A stretch of 64,000 bases of DNA from Sulfuricurvum sp. PD_MW2 (GTDB taxonomy: Bacteria > Campylobacterota > Campylobacteria > Campylobacterales > Sulfurimonadaceae): positions 32,937 to 96,936 of the forward strand of contig NZ_NSIU01000004.1 in the NCBI RefSeq assembly GCF_002633015.1. The letters run 5' to 3'. This document shows, in pieces, positions 52,298-61,485 of this stretch; positions within the stretch are counted from its first letter, which is position 1; every line of letters starts with the position of its first letter. Under the pieces are notes generated by a model. It was not told the DNA's origin and did no database searches. It saw only the letters and a program-made list of their open reading frames with translations. The position numbers were made by a program, and so were the translations under genes.

Positions 52298-52912
52298 GTG
52301 GAAAAATCTGAAAAATTAGCCTATAAAAAAGAAATTTTAGAAGAGATGAAAGAGTATTTCAATGTATCAAGCATTGAACAGGTTGCCGTATTATTGGGAT
52401 TTAGTGAGGCTACAGCAAGTACATGGAGATCAAGAGGTGCTTCAGACAATGCGATTGCAAAATTTGAGCTAATAAGGTCAAACGACAATGCTAATGTTGA
52501 TCCGAATTTACTCAAAATTAATAGAGTAGCGCTAAAAGCATCAGCAGGAAGCGGAAATCACCTTGAGTCTATTGATAAATTTGACGTAGTTGAGACCATG
52601 ACAATATCTAGGTCACTACTCAAAACGCAACCAAACGGTACATTACGCCTTATAGGTGTGGATGGTTATAGTATGGTACCGATGCTTTATCCTGATTCAC
52701 TCGTTCTTTTTGATGAGCATCCTGAGTGGCGTGGAGACGGTCTCTATATTCTCAACTGGAGGAATGAACTCATGGTGAAACTATTACAGATTGATCCGCA
52801 TGGGAAACTTCATATTAAAAGTGTAAATAAAGATTATGAGAGCTGGGTGATTGATCCAGATGATCAGAGTGTATTCCATATTGTTGGAAAAGTTTTACGT
52901 GTGATTATCTAA
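52298..52912 (+). CDS. S24-family phage repressor (CI-like)
   Basis: 204 residues from GTG 52298 (AAAGGTG upstream). N-terminal helix-turn-helix at about 18-50 (SIEQVAVLLGFSEATASTWR). C-terminal S24 peptidase domain: Ser in GYSMVPMLYPDSLVLFD and Lys in NELMVKLLQID, the catalytic pair for self-cleavage. So induction through RecA and DNA damage is expected, unlike the Mu c repressor. The next gene starts inside its stop (TAATG). Confidence 0.88.
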   Translation: MEKSEKLAYKKEILEEMKEYFNVSSIEQVAVLLGFSEATASTWRSRGASDNAIAKFELIRSNDNANVDPNLLKINRVALKASAGSGNHLESIDKFDVVETMTISRSLLKTQPNGTLRLIGVDGYSMVPMLYPDSLVLFDEHPEWRGDGLYILNWRNELMVKLLQIDPHGKLHIKSVNKDYESWVIDPDDQSVFHIVGKVLRVII

Positions 52913-53379
52913 TGTTCGGATTTCAAGAAGATAAAGAGACGGATATATTACATAAACAAGCTACTGTTTTTTCAAAAAATGGTGATCTTGACAGTGCAAT
53001 ACTAACTTTATATCGTGTAAAAGAAAGAATGCTCATTTCAAATGTTTTTTATACAATAGACCAATGGACTAGACTACCTAAGTTTCTTCAAAAAGCTGGT
53101 AAATTTAATGATGCGATTATAGAGCTTAACTTTTTAATTGAAGATGTTGAACGAAGACATTTCCATTATGGAAAAGGACTTTCAAAAGATGATATTAAAA
53201 AATCAATTAATTATGATTTATATGGAATATATCATGCGATGTCACTGATTTATAAAAGAGAAAAATTATTTCAAGAATCTGAAGAGTATGAAAAAAAAGC
53301 CCAAAAGTTTTATATGCTTTTTAGTAAACAGCTAAAAGTTATTTTAAAAAAACAACATGAAAAATTCATAAATAAATAA
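52912..53379 (+). CDS. TPR-like protein coupled to the repressor, unknown
   Basis: 155 residues, helical, two TPR-like units (HKQATVFSKNGDLDSAILTL and FLQKAGKFNDAIIELNFLIE) and a Lys-rich end. It starts within the repressor stop codon, so it is expressed in the lysogen. Role unknown; regulation partner or defence function are both possible. Confidence 0.6.
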   Translation: MFGFQEDKETDILHKQATVFSKNGDLDSAILTLYRVKERMLISNVFYTIDQWTRLPKFLQKAGKFNDAIIELNFLIEDVERRHFHYGKGLSKDDIKKSINYDLYGIYHAMSLIYKREKLFQESEEYEKKAQKFYMLFSKQLKVILKKQHEKFINK

Positions 53380-53401
53380 GTTTGATTTTAAAATTATACT
53401 T

Positions 53402-53570
53402 TGTCGCTTAGTATGGTTATAAAAGTGTCGCTTAGTATATGTCGCTTAGTGTCGCTTTGTTGTGTCGCTTAGTCACAACTTTACCACACACTACTATAGA
53501 TAAAAATGTCCATAACCCTATGTCCATAACTGTCCATTAGTTGTGTCCATTAGTCACAACTTTACCACAC
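53402..53570. repeat. Two-block TGTC repeat array near the MuA-proximal end
   Basis: Block 1: five TGTCGCTTAGT-type units starting at 53402, 53426, 53440, 53450 and 53463. Block 2: four TGTCCAT-type units starting at 53507, 53521, 53531 and 53544. Both blocks end in the same AGTCACAACTTTACCACAC (53471-53489, 53552-53570). Units 2-5 of block 1 and 1-4 of block 2 have the same spacing, 14, 10 and 13 bp. The 443-bp gap 53380-53822 holds this array and the phage end and no gene that I can support. Confidence 0.75.
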
Positions 53571-53674
53571 CGCGTAAATCCGTTTAAATCCCCGTATAGT
53601 CGTTAATCCATGATTTTACTTGATTGTGCGTTTTGTGCAGTTTATGGTGTTTTGAATGGTATTTTTAGAGCACT

Positions 53675-53822
53675 AAATAGAATCTATAAATTTGTAAAAC
53701 AAAATCTATAAAATTGTAAAAAAGATTTAAAAATGAAACACAAGTGATTTAGGCTTGTAAACGCCTATTTTTAGGGATTTTCGCTCTTTTTGAATCACTC
53801 TCTTTTTATACTATTCCTCACA
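53675..53822. repeat. L-type prophage end region
   Basis: AT-rich end with two copies of AATCTATAAAxTTGTAAAA (near 53681 and 53704, 23 bp apart), likely transposase sites, and the terminal CACA at 53819-53822. This spacing is like the 22-bp period at the other end. Confidence 0.5.
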
Positions 53823-53827
53823 TCTTG
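53823..53827. repeat. Target-site duplication, right copy
   Basis: TCTTG, identical to 23120-23124, directly after the prophage CA end. Confidence 0.88.
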
Positions 53828-54367
53828 GATAACTTCAAGACCTCCGCCGACACCCGAACCGATTTTTCCAAGGGTACTGTTAAGTACTGATTTTTGTATA
53901 TGCTCATAATTGGAGTGCATAGAATTAATTGCCTTATTGACAAAGGCACTTGCTTCTTTATATTCCCCTTGTAACCCTTGGATGTTGATACGTCGATAGA
54001 ATTCGTCACGACTTGCAGCTTCTACGCTAGCACGAATTTCACGAATGAAAACTTCTGTTTGATCGAGCATATTGTTAGTATTCCAACAAAGATCGTTTAG
54101 TTCTCCATGGTCATTGATTTTCGTAATACGACTCTCCAATTGACCCGCTTCAGCTTGTTTGATAACCGCTGCAACTTCGTGAATGGTTTTTTGAGCTTCT
54201 CTAATATTGATAAAAACAAACCATGCAAGGGCAAAGTTTGCAATATTCAAAATACGGATCCAACTCCAGCCATACTCAACAATCTCGATAATGAGAGCTA
54301 TGACGAATAACACGATAGAGATAATATTCGCATATTGGACTTTAGATAGAGAGGATAAATTCGTCAT
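53823..54367 (-). pseudogene. 5' half of the CetA-like chemoreceptor gene, cut by the prophage
   Basis: Start at 54367. Two membrane helices (about 13-30 and 36-54) without a periplasmic domain, then a HAMP-like segment (ESRITKINDHGELNDLCWNT) and the first part of the signalling coil, ending STLGKIGSGVGGGLEVIQ. The frame runs 28 bp into the prophage and stops at 53795. The rest of the gene is at 22216-23124. Lack of a ligand domain and the adjacent PAS gene are the CetA/CetB pattern of Campylobacter. The truncated product could still insert in the membrane but cannot signal to CheA. Confidence 0.9.
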
Positions 54368-54842
54368 AGGACAATCCTTTGTCTTTTAAAATTTGATTGA
54401 GAGCTGTTTCTGAAGCAGCGATACCGCCTCGTTTTTCATGTTGCAGCAATGTAGAATAAAGCGGCTTGATAATATTTAACGCTTTTTCAGAAGGTTTGCG
54501 GCGTACAGAATGGAAGTTCGTTATATTACGGTTTCCATCAAAAGAGGGCGTGACATGAGCAAATACCCAATAATAATCTCCATCTTTTGTCTTGTTTTTC
54601 ACGTAGGCAAAGATCTCTTTTCCTTCTTTGATACGATTCCACAAAAGTTTAAAGACAACTGCGGGCATATCTTCATGCCGTAGAATATTATGAGGTTGTC
54701 CAAGCAACTCGAATTCATCGTATCCCGACATTTTGATAAACAATGCGTTACCATAGGTGATTTTACTGTTTAAATCAGTTTTTGAAACAATAAACTCTTC
54801 CGCTCCAAATGTTAGCTCTTGATTCGCCATCATATTCTCCAT
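54342..54842 (-). CDS. PAS-domain energy-taxis protein, CetB/Aer-like
   Basis: 166 residues. PAS domain at about 15-120: IVSKTDLNSKITYGNALFIK, GQPHNILRHEDMPAVVFKLL, and DGDYYWVFAHVTPSFDGN, matching the FAD-binding PAS of Aer and CetB. It senses redox state and needs a CetA-type receptor to signal. Its 3' end overlaps the receptor start by 26 bp, so the pair was one unit. With the receptor cut by the prophage this protein has lost its partner here. Confidence 0.85.
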   Translation of the reverse strand: MENMMANQELTFGAEEFIVSKTDLNSKITYGNALFIKMSGYDEFELLGQPHNILRHEDMPAVVFKLLWNRIKEGKEIFAYVKNKTKDGDYYWVFAHVTPSFDGNRNITNFHSVRRKPSEKALNIIKPLYSTLLQHEKRGGIAASETALNQILKDKGLSYDEFILSI

Positions 54843-54873
54843 TGCTATAATAAAAAATCATAAACTCTTTGTA

Positions 54874-56226
54874 TCAGTCTAACAGCCATTTCCTGAATAT
54901 TTTCCCTTTAATAGGCCGATTCACAAATTTAACAAAATTCTTTTCGGCAGTGTTACGAGAAATCGCAACATAGCTGAGATGATCAAGCTGATCGATTTTT
55001 CCAATCTCCTCTTTGGTTAATCCGCATTCATGAATCAAAGCTCCGACAATATCTCCTGCCCGCAGTTTTTCTTTTTTTCCTGCATCGATACATATTGTAC
55101 GCATCGGTGTCTGAAGCAGGGAAGGATTTTTGATATGCGGTAGTTCTACAGGGGTTATGGCTCGGTTGAGTTCATCAAACCGTTCCATTTGGTAGTGGGT
55201 AACGAGGGTAATGGCCAACCCTTCTTTGCCTGCACGTCCGGTACGTCCGATACGATGAATGTAACGCTCAGATTGAATCGGCACGTCAAAATTGATAATG
55301 GCATCGAGCCCTTCGATATCGATACCACGCCCTGCAATATCCGTAGCTACAAGAATTGGAGCACTGAGATTGCGAAATTGAATAATGGCTTCATTGCGAT
55401 CAAATTGTTCCATATCGCCATGTAGTGTCAGAGTGTGAATTCCAACACGGTTAAGATCATCGCAGAGTGCATTTGCATCAACTTTCGTATTGCAAAAAAT
55501 GATCGTATTCGTAATACTATGATGATGTAACACTTGCGCAATAGCACTGAGTTTATCATTACACAGATACGCTATTTCTTCGATTTTCGGTTTATCGATT
55601 GTATTTGCAGTCCGAACGAGTACAGGGTCACGCATAAATGCCGAGGTGATGGTGTCAACGGAATCCGGAAAAGTTGCTGAAAACAGAAGCGTTTGTCGGG
55701 TAGCAGGTATGAAATTTAAAATGGCACTGATGTCTTCAATAAATCCCATATCAATCATTTGATCAGCTTCATCCAGTACAACTTGTTTGATGGTTGAGGG
55801 ATCGAACGTTTCCATTTGAAGAAGTTTTAGAACACGGCCTGGGGTACCGACAATAATATGTGCACCGTGTTTTAGAGAGTGAATCTGTCCTTTCATCGGG
55901 ACACCTCCGCACAACGTCAATACTTTTATATTTCCTATCTCAGATGCAATGGAACGGATTACTGTGGCCACTTGTTCAGCAAGTTCGCGAGTAGGGCATA
56001 ATATGAGTGACTGTGTTCCAAACATGCGAGGATTGAGCTGTTCCAATGTTCCAAGGGCAAATGCCAATGTTTTTCCGCTTCCTGTAGAAGCTTGGGCGAT
56101 GCAATCTTTTTTATCCAGAATAATGGGAAGGGTGCCGGACTGGACAGGTGTCATTGTGGTGAAATTGAGTCGGAAAAGGGCTTTTTTGAGTTGGGAACAT
56201 AACGGTAACGTATCGAATGAAGACAT
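54874..56226 (-). CDS. dbpA: DEAD-box RNA helicase DbpA
   Basis: 450 residues. Q motif MTPVQSGTLPIIL, motif I ASTGSGKTLAFAL, II VLDEADQMIDMGF, III SATFPD, V ATDIAGRGIDIEGLDA and VI HRIGRTGRAG. The C-terminal domain (about 375-450, CIDAGKKEKLRAGDIVGALI) is the DbpA RNA-binding domain that targets 23S rRNA hairpin 92. It helps 50S assembly. Single gene, 80 bp from acnB. Confidence 0.93.
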   Translation of the reverse strand: MSSFDTLPLCSQLKKALFRLNFTTMTPVQSGTLPIILDKKDCIAQASTGSGKTLAFALGTLEQLNPRMFGTQSLILCPTRELAEQVATVIRSIASEIGNIKVLTLCGGVPMKGQIHSLKHGAHIIVGTPGRVLKLLQMETFDPSTIKQVVLDEADQMIDMGFIEDISAILNFIPATRQTLLFSATFPDSVDTITSAFMRDPVLVRTANTIDKPKIEEIAYLCNDKLSAIAQVLHHHSITNTIIFCNTKVDANALCDDLNRVGIHTLTLHGDMEQFDRNEAIIQFRNLSAPILVATDIAGRGIDIEGLDAIINFDVPIQSERYIHRIGRTGRAGKEGLAITLVTHYQMERFDELNRAITPVELPHIKNPSLLQTPMRTICIDAGKKEKLRAGDIVGALIHECGLTKEEIGKIDQLDHLSYVAISRNTAEKNFVKFVNRPIKGKIFRKWLLD

Positions 56227-56306
56227 TGTGCTGCTTTTGTAGTAAAGATAAGAGATTATAGCACAGATAGACTAGCCCTCTGAAAAGAGGACTAAGAAGG
56301 AAAGGA

Positions 56307-58916
56307 TTATACCGCTTTGATTGTTACACCGTATTTTTCTTCTGCAACGTTACGTGCTTGAAGCGAGTAAGATGCGATCTCATTAAAATTGAGATATTTA
56401 TAAACATTATCAGCTTTTCCAGCCAATTTTTGTGGAACGATGCTCATATACTCTGCTACCGTAGGAATGCGTCCAAGCGCTGCACACACGGATGCGAGTT
56501 CAGCAGAACCGAGGTACACTTGCGTCCCTTTACCAAGACGGTTGTCAAAGTTACGTGTAGAGGTTGAGAAAACTGTAGAACCCTCACGTGAACTTGCTTG
56601 GTTACCCATACAGAGTGAACATCCCGGAACTTCGGTTGTCGCGGCTACCGATTTATACACATCGTAGTAACCTTCGTTAATGAGTTGTTGCTCATCCATA
56701 CGAGTTGGCGGAACGATCCAGAATTTTTCAACAGCAATTTTGCTTTCACCGCGCATTACTTCACCCGCAGCACGGTAGTGACCGATATTGGTCATACAGC
56801 TGCCTAAGAATACTTCATGGATGGTTTCTCCGGCTACTTCGCTCAAAAGTTTCACATTGTCCGGATCATTTGGACATGCTAAGATCGGCTCAGTCACTTC
56901 TGCCAAATCGATTTCGATGATTGCTGCATATTCAGCATCAGCATCCGGCTCCATCAATGTAGGGTTAGCCAACCACTCTTTCATTTTATCGGCACGGCGT
57001 TGCAAAGTACGAGCGTCTTCATATCCGTCTTTGATCATTGCTTCAAGCAACGTCACATTTGATTTGAGATATTCGATGACCGGCTCTTTGTTCAAACGAA
57101 CAGTACATGCAGCTGCTGAACGCTCTGCAGACGCATCGGAGAGTTCAAATGCCTGTTCAACTTTCATGTTCGGTAACCCTTCAATCTCCAAAACACGTCC
57201 ATTGAAAATATTCTTTTTCCCTTTTTTCTCGACTGTCAATAGACCTTGTTTAATCGCATAATACGGGATCGCATTGACTAGGTCACGAAGGGTGATACCC
57301 GGTTGCATTTCGCCTTTGAAACGGACAAGAACCGATTCAGGCATTTCAAGAGGCATTGAACCAGTAACCGCTGCGAATGCAACCAAACCTGAACCTGCCG
57401 GGAAACTTACACCGATTGGGAAACGGGTATGAGAGTCACCACCGGTTCCAACAGTATCCGGCAAGACCATACGGTTAAGCCATGAGTGGATAACACCATC
57501 AGCTGGACGTAGAGCAACACCGCTGCGTGAGCTGATAAATGCAGGCAATGTTGCGTGCAATTTTACATCCGATGGTTTTGGATATGCTGCGGTATGACAG
57601 AATGATTGAAGAACAAAATCAGCTGAGAAACCAAGTGCTGAAAGCTCTTTAATCTCATCACGTGTCATTGGTCCGGTTGTATCTTGGCTACCGACTGTGC
57701 TTGTGATCGGCTCACAGTACATACCAGGGCGAACACCATCCATACCACATGCTTTTCCTACCATTTTTTGTGCAAGAGTATACCCTTTACCGCTATCAGC
57801 AGGTTGTACCGGCTGTGCGAAAATAGTTGCAGGTGCTAGACCAAGTGCTGCACGTGCTTTTGCCGTTAATCCACGTCCGATGATAAGAGGGATACGTCCA
57901 CCTGCACGTACTTCATCTTCGATAGTATTTGGACGAAGAGAGAACGTAGCGATAACAGAGCCATTTTTTGTAATGGTTCCGGCTTTGGTGTCGATATCGA
58001 GGACATCGCCTGTTTCCATTTGACCGACATCAGCTTCGATCGGTAGTGCACCGGAATCTTCACAGGTTGCAAAGAAAATAGGGGCAATAATACTTCCGAT
58101 AACAACACCACCGGTACGTTTATTCGGGATTCCCGGAATGTCTTCACCCATGTGCCACTGAACAGAGTTTGCAGCTGATTTGCGGCTTGAACCTGTCCCA
58201 ACAACGTCACCGACATAGGCAATCGGAAGCCCTTTTGATTTAAGTTCTGCAATTTTTGCAATACCTTCCGGCATTTTTGCACTAAGCATGGTTGTAGCGT
58301 GAAGAGGAATATCTGAACGCGTGAATGCTGCACTTGCAGGGGAAAGGTCATCGGTATTGGTTTCGCCAGGGAATTTGAAAACAACAACACTAAATTTTTC
58401 TTCGAGAGGTTTCTTTGCTGTAAACCACTCTGCATTTGCCCATGATTCTAATACCTCTTTTGCATATTTATTGCTTTTTGAAAGATCGACAATATCATTG
58501 AATGCATCATAAACTAAGAGAGTGTGTTTAAGTTGATGCGCAGCATCAGGAGCAAGTGATTCAATAGAGAGTGCATCGATAAGAGGTTTTACATTGTAAC
58601 CGCCTACCATTTTCCCTAGAATCTTGATAGCTGCAATTTTGTGATCATCACTATTGATATCACTGTTATCCGCCAAGAAAGCTTTTACTTCACCTTGTAC
58701 CACTTGGTGTAAAAATGCTGCTTTAACGTGTGCACCATCATCAACACCCGGGTTGACACGATTAGAAAGCATATCAACCAATCCACAGTTTTTTGATGTT
58801 TCTGCACTAATAAGATCAACAAGAGCAGTAACTTGCTCTTTGGTTAATGGCAAAGGGGGGATTCCTTGTGCCGCTCGTTCTTCAACGTGTGCTTTGTATT
58901 CGTCCATAAAAGCCAT
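56307..58916 (-). CDS. acnB: Aconitate hydratase B
   Basis: 869 residues, the AcnB size. It interconverts citrate and isocitrate in the TCA cycle and can act on 2-methylisocitrate. N-terminal HEAT-like domain, then the swivel domain ([19 protein letters not shown]), and the iron-sulfur ligands in [14 protein letters not shown] and [14 protein letters not shown] near the C-terminus. Fe-S loss could make it an RNA-binding regulator as in other bacteria. Single gene. Confidence 0.97.
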   Translation of the reverse strand: MAFMDEYKAHVEERAAQGIPPLPLTKEQVTALVDLISAETSKNCGLVDMLSNRVNPGVDDGAHVKAAFLHQVVQGEVKAFLADNSDINSDDHKIAAIKILGKMVGGYNVKPLIDALSIESLAPDAAHQLKHTLLVYDAFNDIVDLSKSNKYAKEVLESWANAEWFTAKKPLEEKFSVVVFKFPGETNTDDLSPASAAFTRSDIPLHATTMLSAKMPEGIAKIAELKSKGLPIAYVGDVVGTGSSRKSAANSVQWHMGEDIPGIPNKRTGGVVIGSIIAPIFFATCEDSGALPIEADVGQMETGDVLDIDTKAGTITKNGSVIATFSLRPNTIEDEVRAGGRIPLIIGRGLTAKARAALGLAPATIFAQPVQPADSGKGYTLAQKMVGKACGMDGVRPGMYCEPITSTVGSQDTTGPMTRDEIKELSALGFSADFVLQSFCHTAAYPKPSDVKLHATLPAFISSRSGVALRPADGVIHSWLNRMVLPDTVGTGGDSHTRFPIGVSFPAGSGLVAFAAVTGSMPLEMPESVLVRFKGEMQPGITLRDLVNAIPYYAIKQGLLTVEKKGKKNIFNGRVLEIEGLPNMKVEQAFELSDASAERSAAACTVRLNKEPVIEYLKSNVTLLEAMIKDGYEDARTLQRRADKMKEWLANPTLMEPDADAEYAAIIEIDLAEVTEPILACPNDPDNVKLLSEVAGETIHEVFLGSCMTNIGHYRAAGEVMRGESKIAVEKFWIVPPTRMDEQQLINEGYYDVYKSVAATTEVPGCSLCMGNQASSREGSTVFSTSTRNFDNRLGKGTQVYLGSAELASVCAALGRIPTVAEYMSIVPQKLAGKADNVYKYLNFNEIASYSLQARNVAEEKYGVTIKAV

Positions 58917-59141
58917 AGTGACTCCTGTGCATGTTAATTTTGAATGATTATATCAGAAGAAAAAAGCTGATTTTTATAAATGTTACAAAAGTAAACATAT
59001 TTTTGTGAGATAATTTCATCAAATGAGAATATTTGTAACAATTTATGGTAATGTAAAAAATAGCATATGATAGGCTATAAAAAAAAATGGCAAAAAGGTT
59101 ACATATTTTGAATTTTGAGTAAAATCTCCACGAATGGAGAA

Positions 59142-61292
59142 TTAAAAAGGATCATTTACAATGATGTCACGGTTGCCTTTTGCATTAGGGGCTGAGAGAA
59201 TACCGTTGTTTTCCAGTTGCTCGATAAGTCGTGCTGAACGATTATAACCGATTTGCAATCTTCGCTGGAGATAGCTGATAGAGGTTTTTTGTTCACTTAG
59301 AACGATATTTTTAGCCTCTTCGTAGAGTTCATCGGTTTCTTCATCCCCAGATGAACTGGTATCAGATTTTGGACTATCTTCTTTATCCCGTAAGAAACGG
59401 CGATCATAATCGGGTTCACGTTGACCTTTGAGGAAATCAACCACTTTTTCGATTTCTACTTCGGTACTCCACGGTGCATGAAGCCGTACAAGACCGCTCA
59501 TTCCCGGAGGAGTGAAAAGCATATCACCCCGTCCTAGCAATGATTCGGCTCCCATTCCGTCAAGAATAATTTTACTGTCGATTTTTTGTCCCACTTTGTA
59601 ACTAATGCGCGATGGTAGGTTTGCTTTGATCAGTCCCGTGACAACATCGACGCTTGGGCGCTGTGTTGCAACGATCAAGTGGATACCGCTAGCACGAGCC
59701 ATTTGTGCCAAACGGGCAATGGAATATTCAACGTCTTTGCCACTCGTCATCATCAAATCGGCAAGTTCATCGATGATAACGACGATGTACGGTAAGAGGT
59801 CCCGTTTTTCAGCTTTGGCTTTTTCATTGAAATTTTCAATGTTTTTGGTACGTGTCTCACTCATTAATTGATAACGGCGTTCCATTTCGTATACCATATT
59901 GTTGAGTGCAGATATAGCCTCTTTTGGTTTTGTGATAACCGGTGTCAGTAAGTGGGGAATATCATTATAGATCGAAAATTCGAGCATTTTTGGATCGATC
60001 ATCAGCAGTTTAAGTTGATCCGGGGAGTTTTTGTAGAGCAAACTCAAAATCATCGAATTGATACCGACACTTTTTCCACTACCGGTTGTTCCTGCGATGA
60101 GAAGATGCGGTAATTTCTTGAGATCAGTTACAAACGGTTTTCCGACAATGTCTTTACCCAAGATAAGGGTAAGAGGAGAAGCCGCTTCTTGGAAAAGCTG
60201 ACTCTCTAACATTTCACGAAGATAAATTGTTTCGACCGCTTTGTTTGGAATTTCGATACCTACGACATCTTTGCCGGGAATAGGGGCCTGAATACGGATA
60301 GTTTGTGCTTTAAGTGCCATTGCCAAATCATCTTGAAGCCCCAAAATTTTAGATACTTTGATGTTGGCAGCCGGTTTGAATTCAAAGGTTGAGACAACAG
60401 GCCCGGCGTAGGTTCGTACAACATCCCCCTCGATATTAAAATGTTTGAGCTTCTCAATCAAATCTCGGATTTTATCATCGAGTTCCGCTTCATCAACCAT
60501 AGTCTGTTTTTTAGGCGGATTTTGAAAAAATTCTAAAGGCGGAAGTTTGAAATTTTTGGGTTTTTCACTAATCCCTTTATCGATTTGATCGAGAAGAATT
60601 TTATTCTCTTCTAATTCATCTACAACGAGGGTGTGTTGTTTTGATTCTTTTACTTTTTTTGCCATGCTCAAAATGGTAGACTCTTTCGGCTCAGCGATGA
60701 TAGGTTCTTGATTCTGGACGGGTTCGATAAGAGGTTCATCGATAGATTCATTGAACACTTGAGGTTCAGATTCTATTATCTGGAGTGTAGGTGTTGCAAT
60801 AGGATGCGATGGGATGATCGGTTCAGGTACAAAAGTGTTATTTTCAAGAGTATTGTCTATGAATGAAGGTGTTTCCTGGATGCTTTCCATCGTAGGCGAT
60901 TTTTCTTCATTAATAGGTATGGTTTTGGAAGGCTTGATCGATGTAAGAGGTTTATCCATGTACTCTTTTAACGGCTGGGCTAATTCTGATAAGCTTTGCT
61001 CCATAACCAAAACAATCGAGACTGTAGCCATCATAAGCCACAATATCCATAGACCGAATCCTCCGATATAAACAGCTAGTGTATCGGCAACACTCCCTAT
61101 CAATGAGCCTCTATACTCCCCGCTCACAACAAGTGCTTGAAAAAATAGAAGTGCGACAAACAATAAAGCAAAAACAACACTCATTTCCAAGCGTCGTTGT
61201 ATTTCACCGTCGTATTTATACCAGTATAAAAGAGGGACCATCAAAAGGAGTAAATAGGTATAGGCAACATAACCGAAAAGATGAAGATTCAT
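59142..61292 (-). CDS. ftsK: DNA translocase FtsK (true start likely upstream, near 61406)
   Basis: 716 residues from the first standard start, ATG 61292. Membrane helices at about 10-25, 36-55 and 70-110; a linker rich in Pro, Glu and Ile; then the motor with Walker A LIAGTTGSGKSVGINSMILS, Walker B PYIVVIIDELADLMM, and the gamma DNA-reading winged helix at the end (SISYLQRRLQIGYNRSARLI). It pumps DNA at the septum and activates Xer recombination. The frame is open upstream and codes for another membrane helix (DILFIAGFGVLFYLGLATII) that has no ATG, GTG or TTG before it; AAGGAT lies five bases before an ATA codon at 61406, giving 754 residues. Confidence 0.92.
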   Translation of the reverse strand: MNLHLFGYVAYTYLLLLMVPLLYWYKYDGEIQRRLEMSVVFALLFVALLFFQALVVSGEYRGSLIGSVADTLAVYIGGFGLWILWLMMATVSIVLVMEQSLSELAQPLKEYMDKPLTSIKPSKTIPINEEKSPTMESIQETPSFIDNTLENNTFVPEPIIPSHPIATPTLQIIESEPQVFNESIDEPLIEPVQNQEPIIAEPKESTILSMAKKVKESKQHTLVVDELEENKILLDQIDKGISEKPKNFKLPPLEFFQNPPKKQTMVDEAELDDKIRDLIEKLKHFNIEGDVVRTYAGPVVSTFEFKPAANIKVSKILGLQDDLAMALKAQTIRIQAPIPGKDVVGIEIPNKAVETIYLREMLESQLFQEAASPLTLILGKDIVGKPFVTDLKKLPHLLIAGTTGSGKSVGINSMILSLLYKNSPDQLKLLMIDPKMLEFSIYNDIPHLLTPVITKPKEAISALNNMVYEMERRYQLMSETRTKNIENFNEKAKAEKRDLLPYIVVIIDELADLMMTSGKDVEYSIARLAQMARASGIHLIVATQRPSVDVVTGLIKANLPSRISYKVGQKIDSKIILDGMGAESLLGRGDMLFTPPGMSGLVRLHAPWSTEVEIEKVVDFLKGQREPDYDRRFLRDKEDSPKSDTSSSGDEETDELYEEAKNIVLSEQKTSISYLQRRLQIGYNRSARLIEQLENNGILSAPNAKGNRDIIVNDPF

Positions 61293-61485
61293 TTGGGCGA
61301 ATGATGCACCGTACGCTCCGATGATGGATGGATCACCGATTATTGTTGCAAGCCCCAGATAAAATAAAACGCCGAAGCCGGCAATGAAAAGTATATCGCG
61401 TACTATAGGAGATCCTTGAAATAAGTATGTAAAATGGCTAAATTATAGCAAAAAAGGGTATATAAACCCATTTTATTGCAGTTTG

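Larger units (their letters stand above)
23125..53822. mobile_element. Mu-like transposable prophage, siphovirus type, 30,698 bp
   Basis: Ends are TGTACAACCG at 23125 and, reading inward on the minus strand from 53822, TGTGAGGAAT. Both start with TG as in Mu, and the element is flanked by a perfect TCTTG duplication. It carries MuA-type DDE transposase, MuB ATPase, GemA, DUF3164, Mu-type terminase, portal, MuF, gpG, gpI and gpT, plus a tail tube, tape measure, fibre and lysis cassette. No tail sheath or baseplate genes are seen, so the tail should be long and non-contractile, as in B3 and D3112. The MuA-proximal (L-type) end is on the right in this window. All major modules are intact, so it may be an active prophage. 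Confidence 0.93.

Noticed and set aside
53402-53570. CRISPR-like array
   Set aside because: Units are only 10-11 bp, spacing is 10-24 bp, there are no spacers of even length and no cas genes.
23116-53826. ATCTT as the target duplication (23116-23120 and 53822-53826)
   Set aside because: It is also a perfect 5-bp match, but it would put the ends at CTTG and TCAC. TCTTG gives TG and CA ends as expected for Mu-type elements and also restores the frame.
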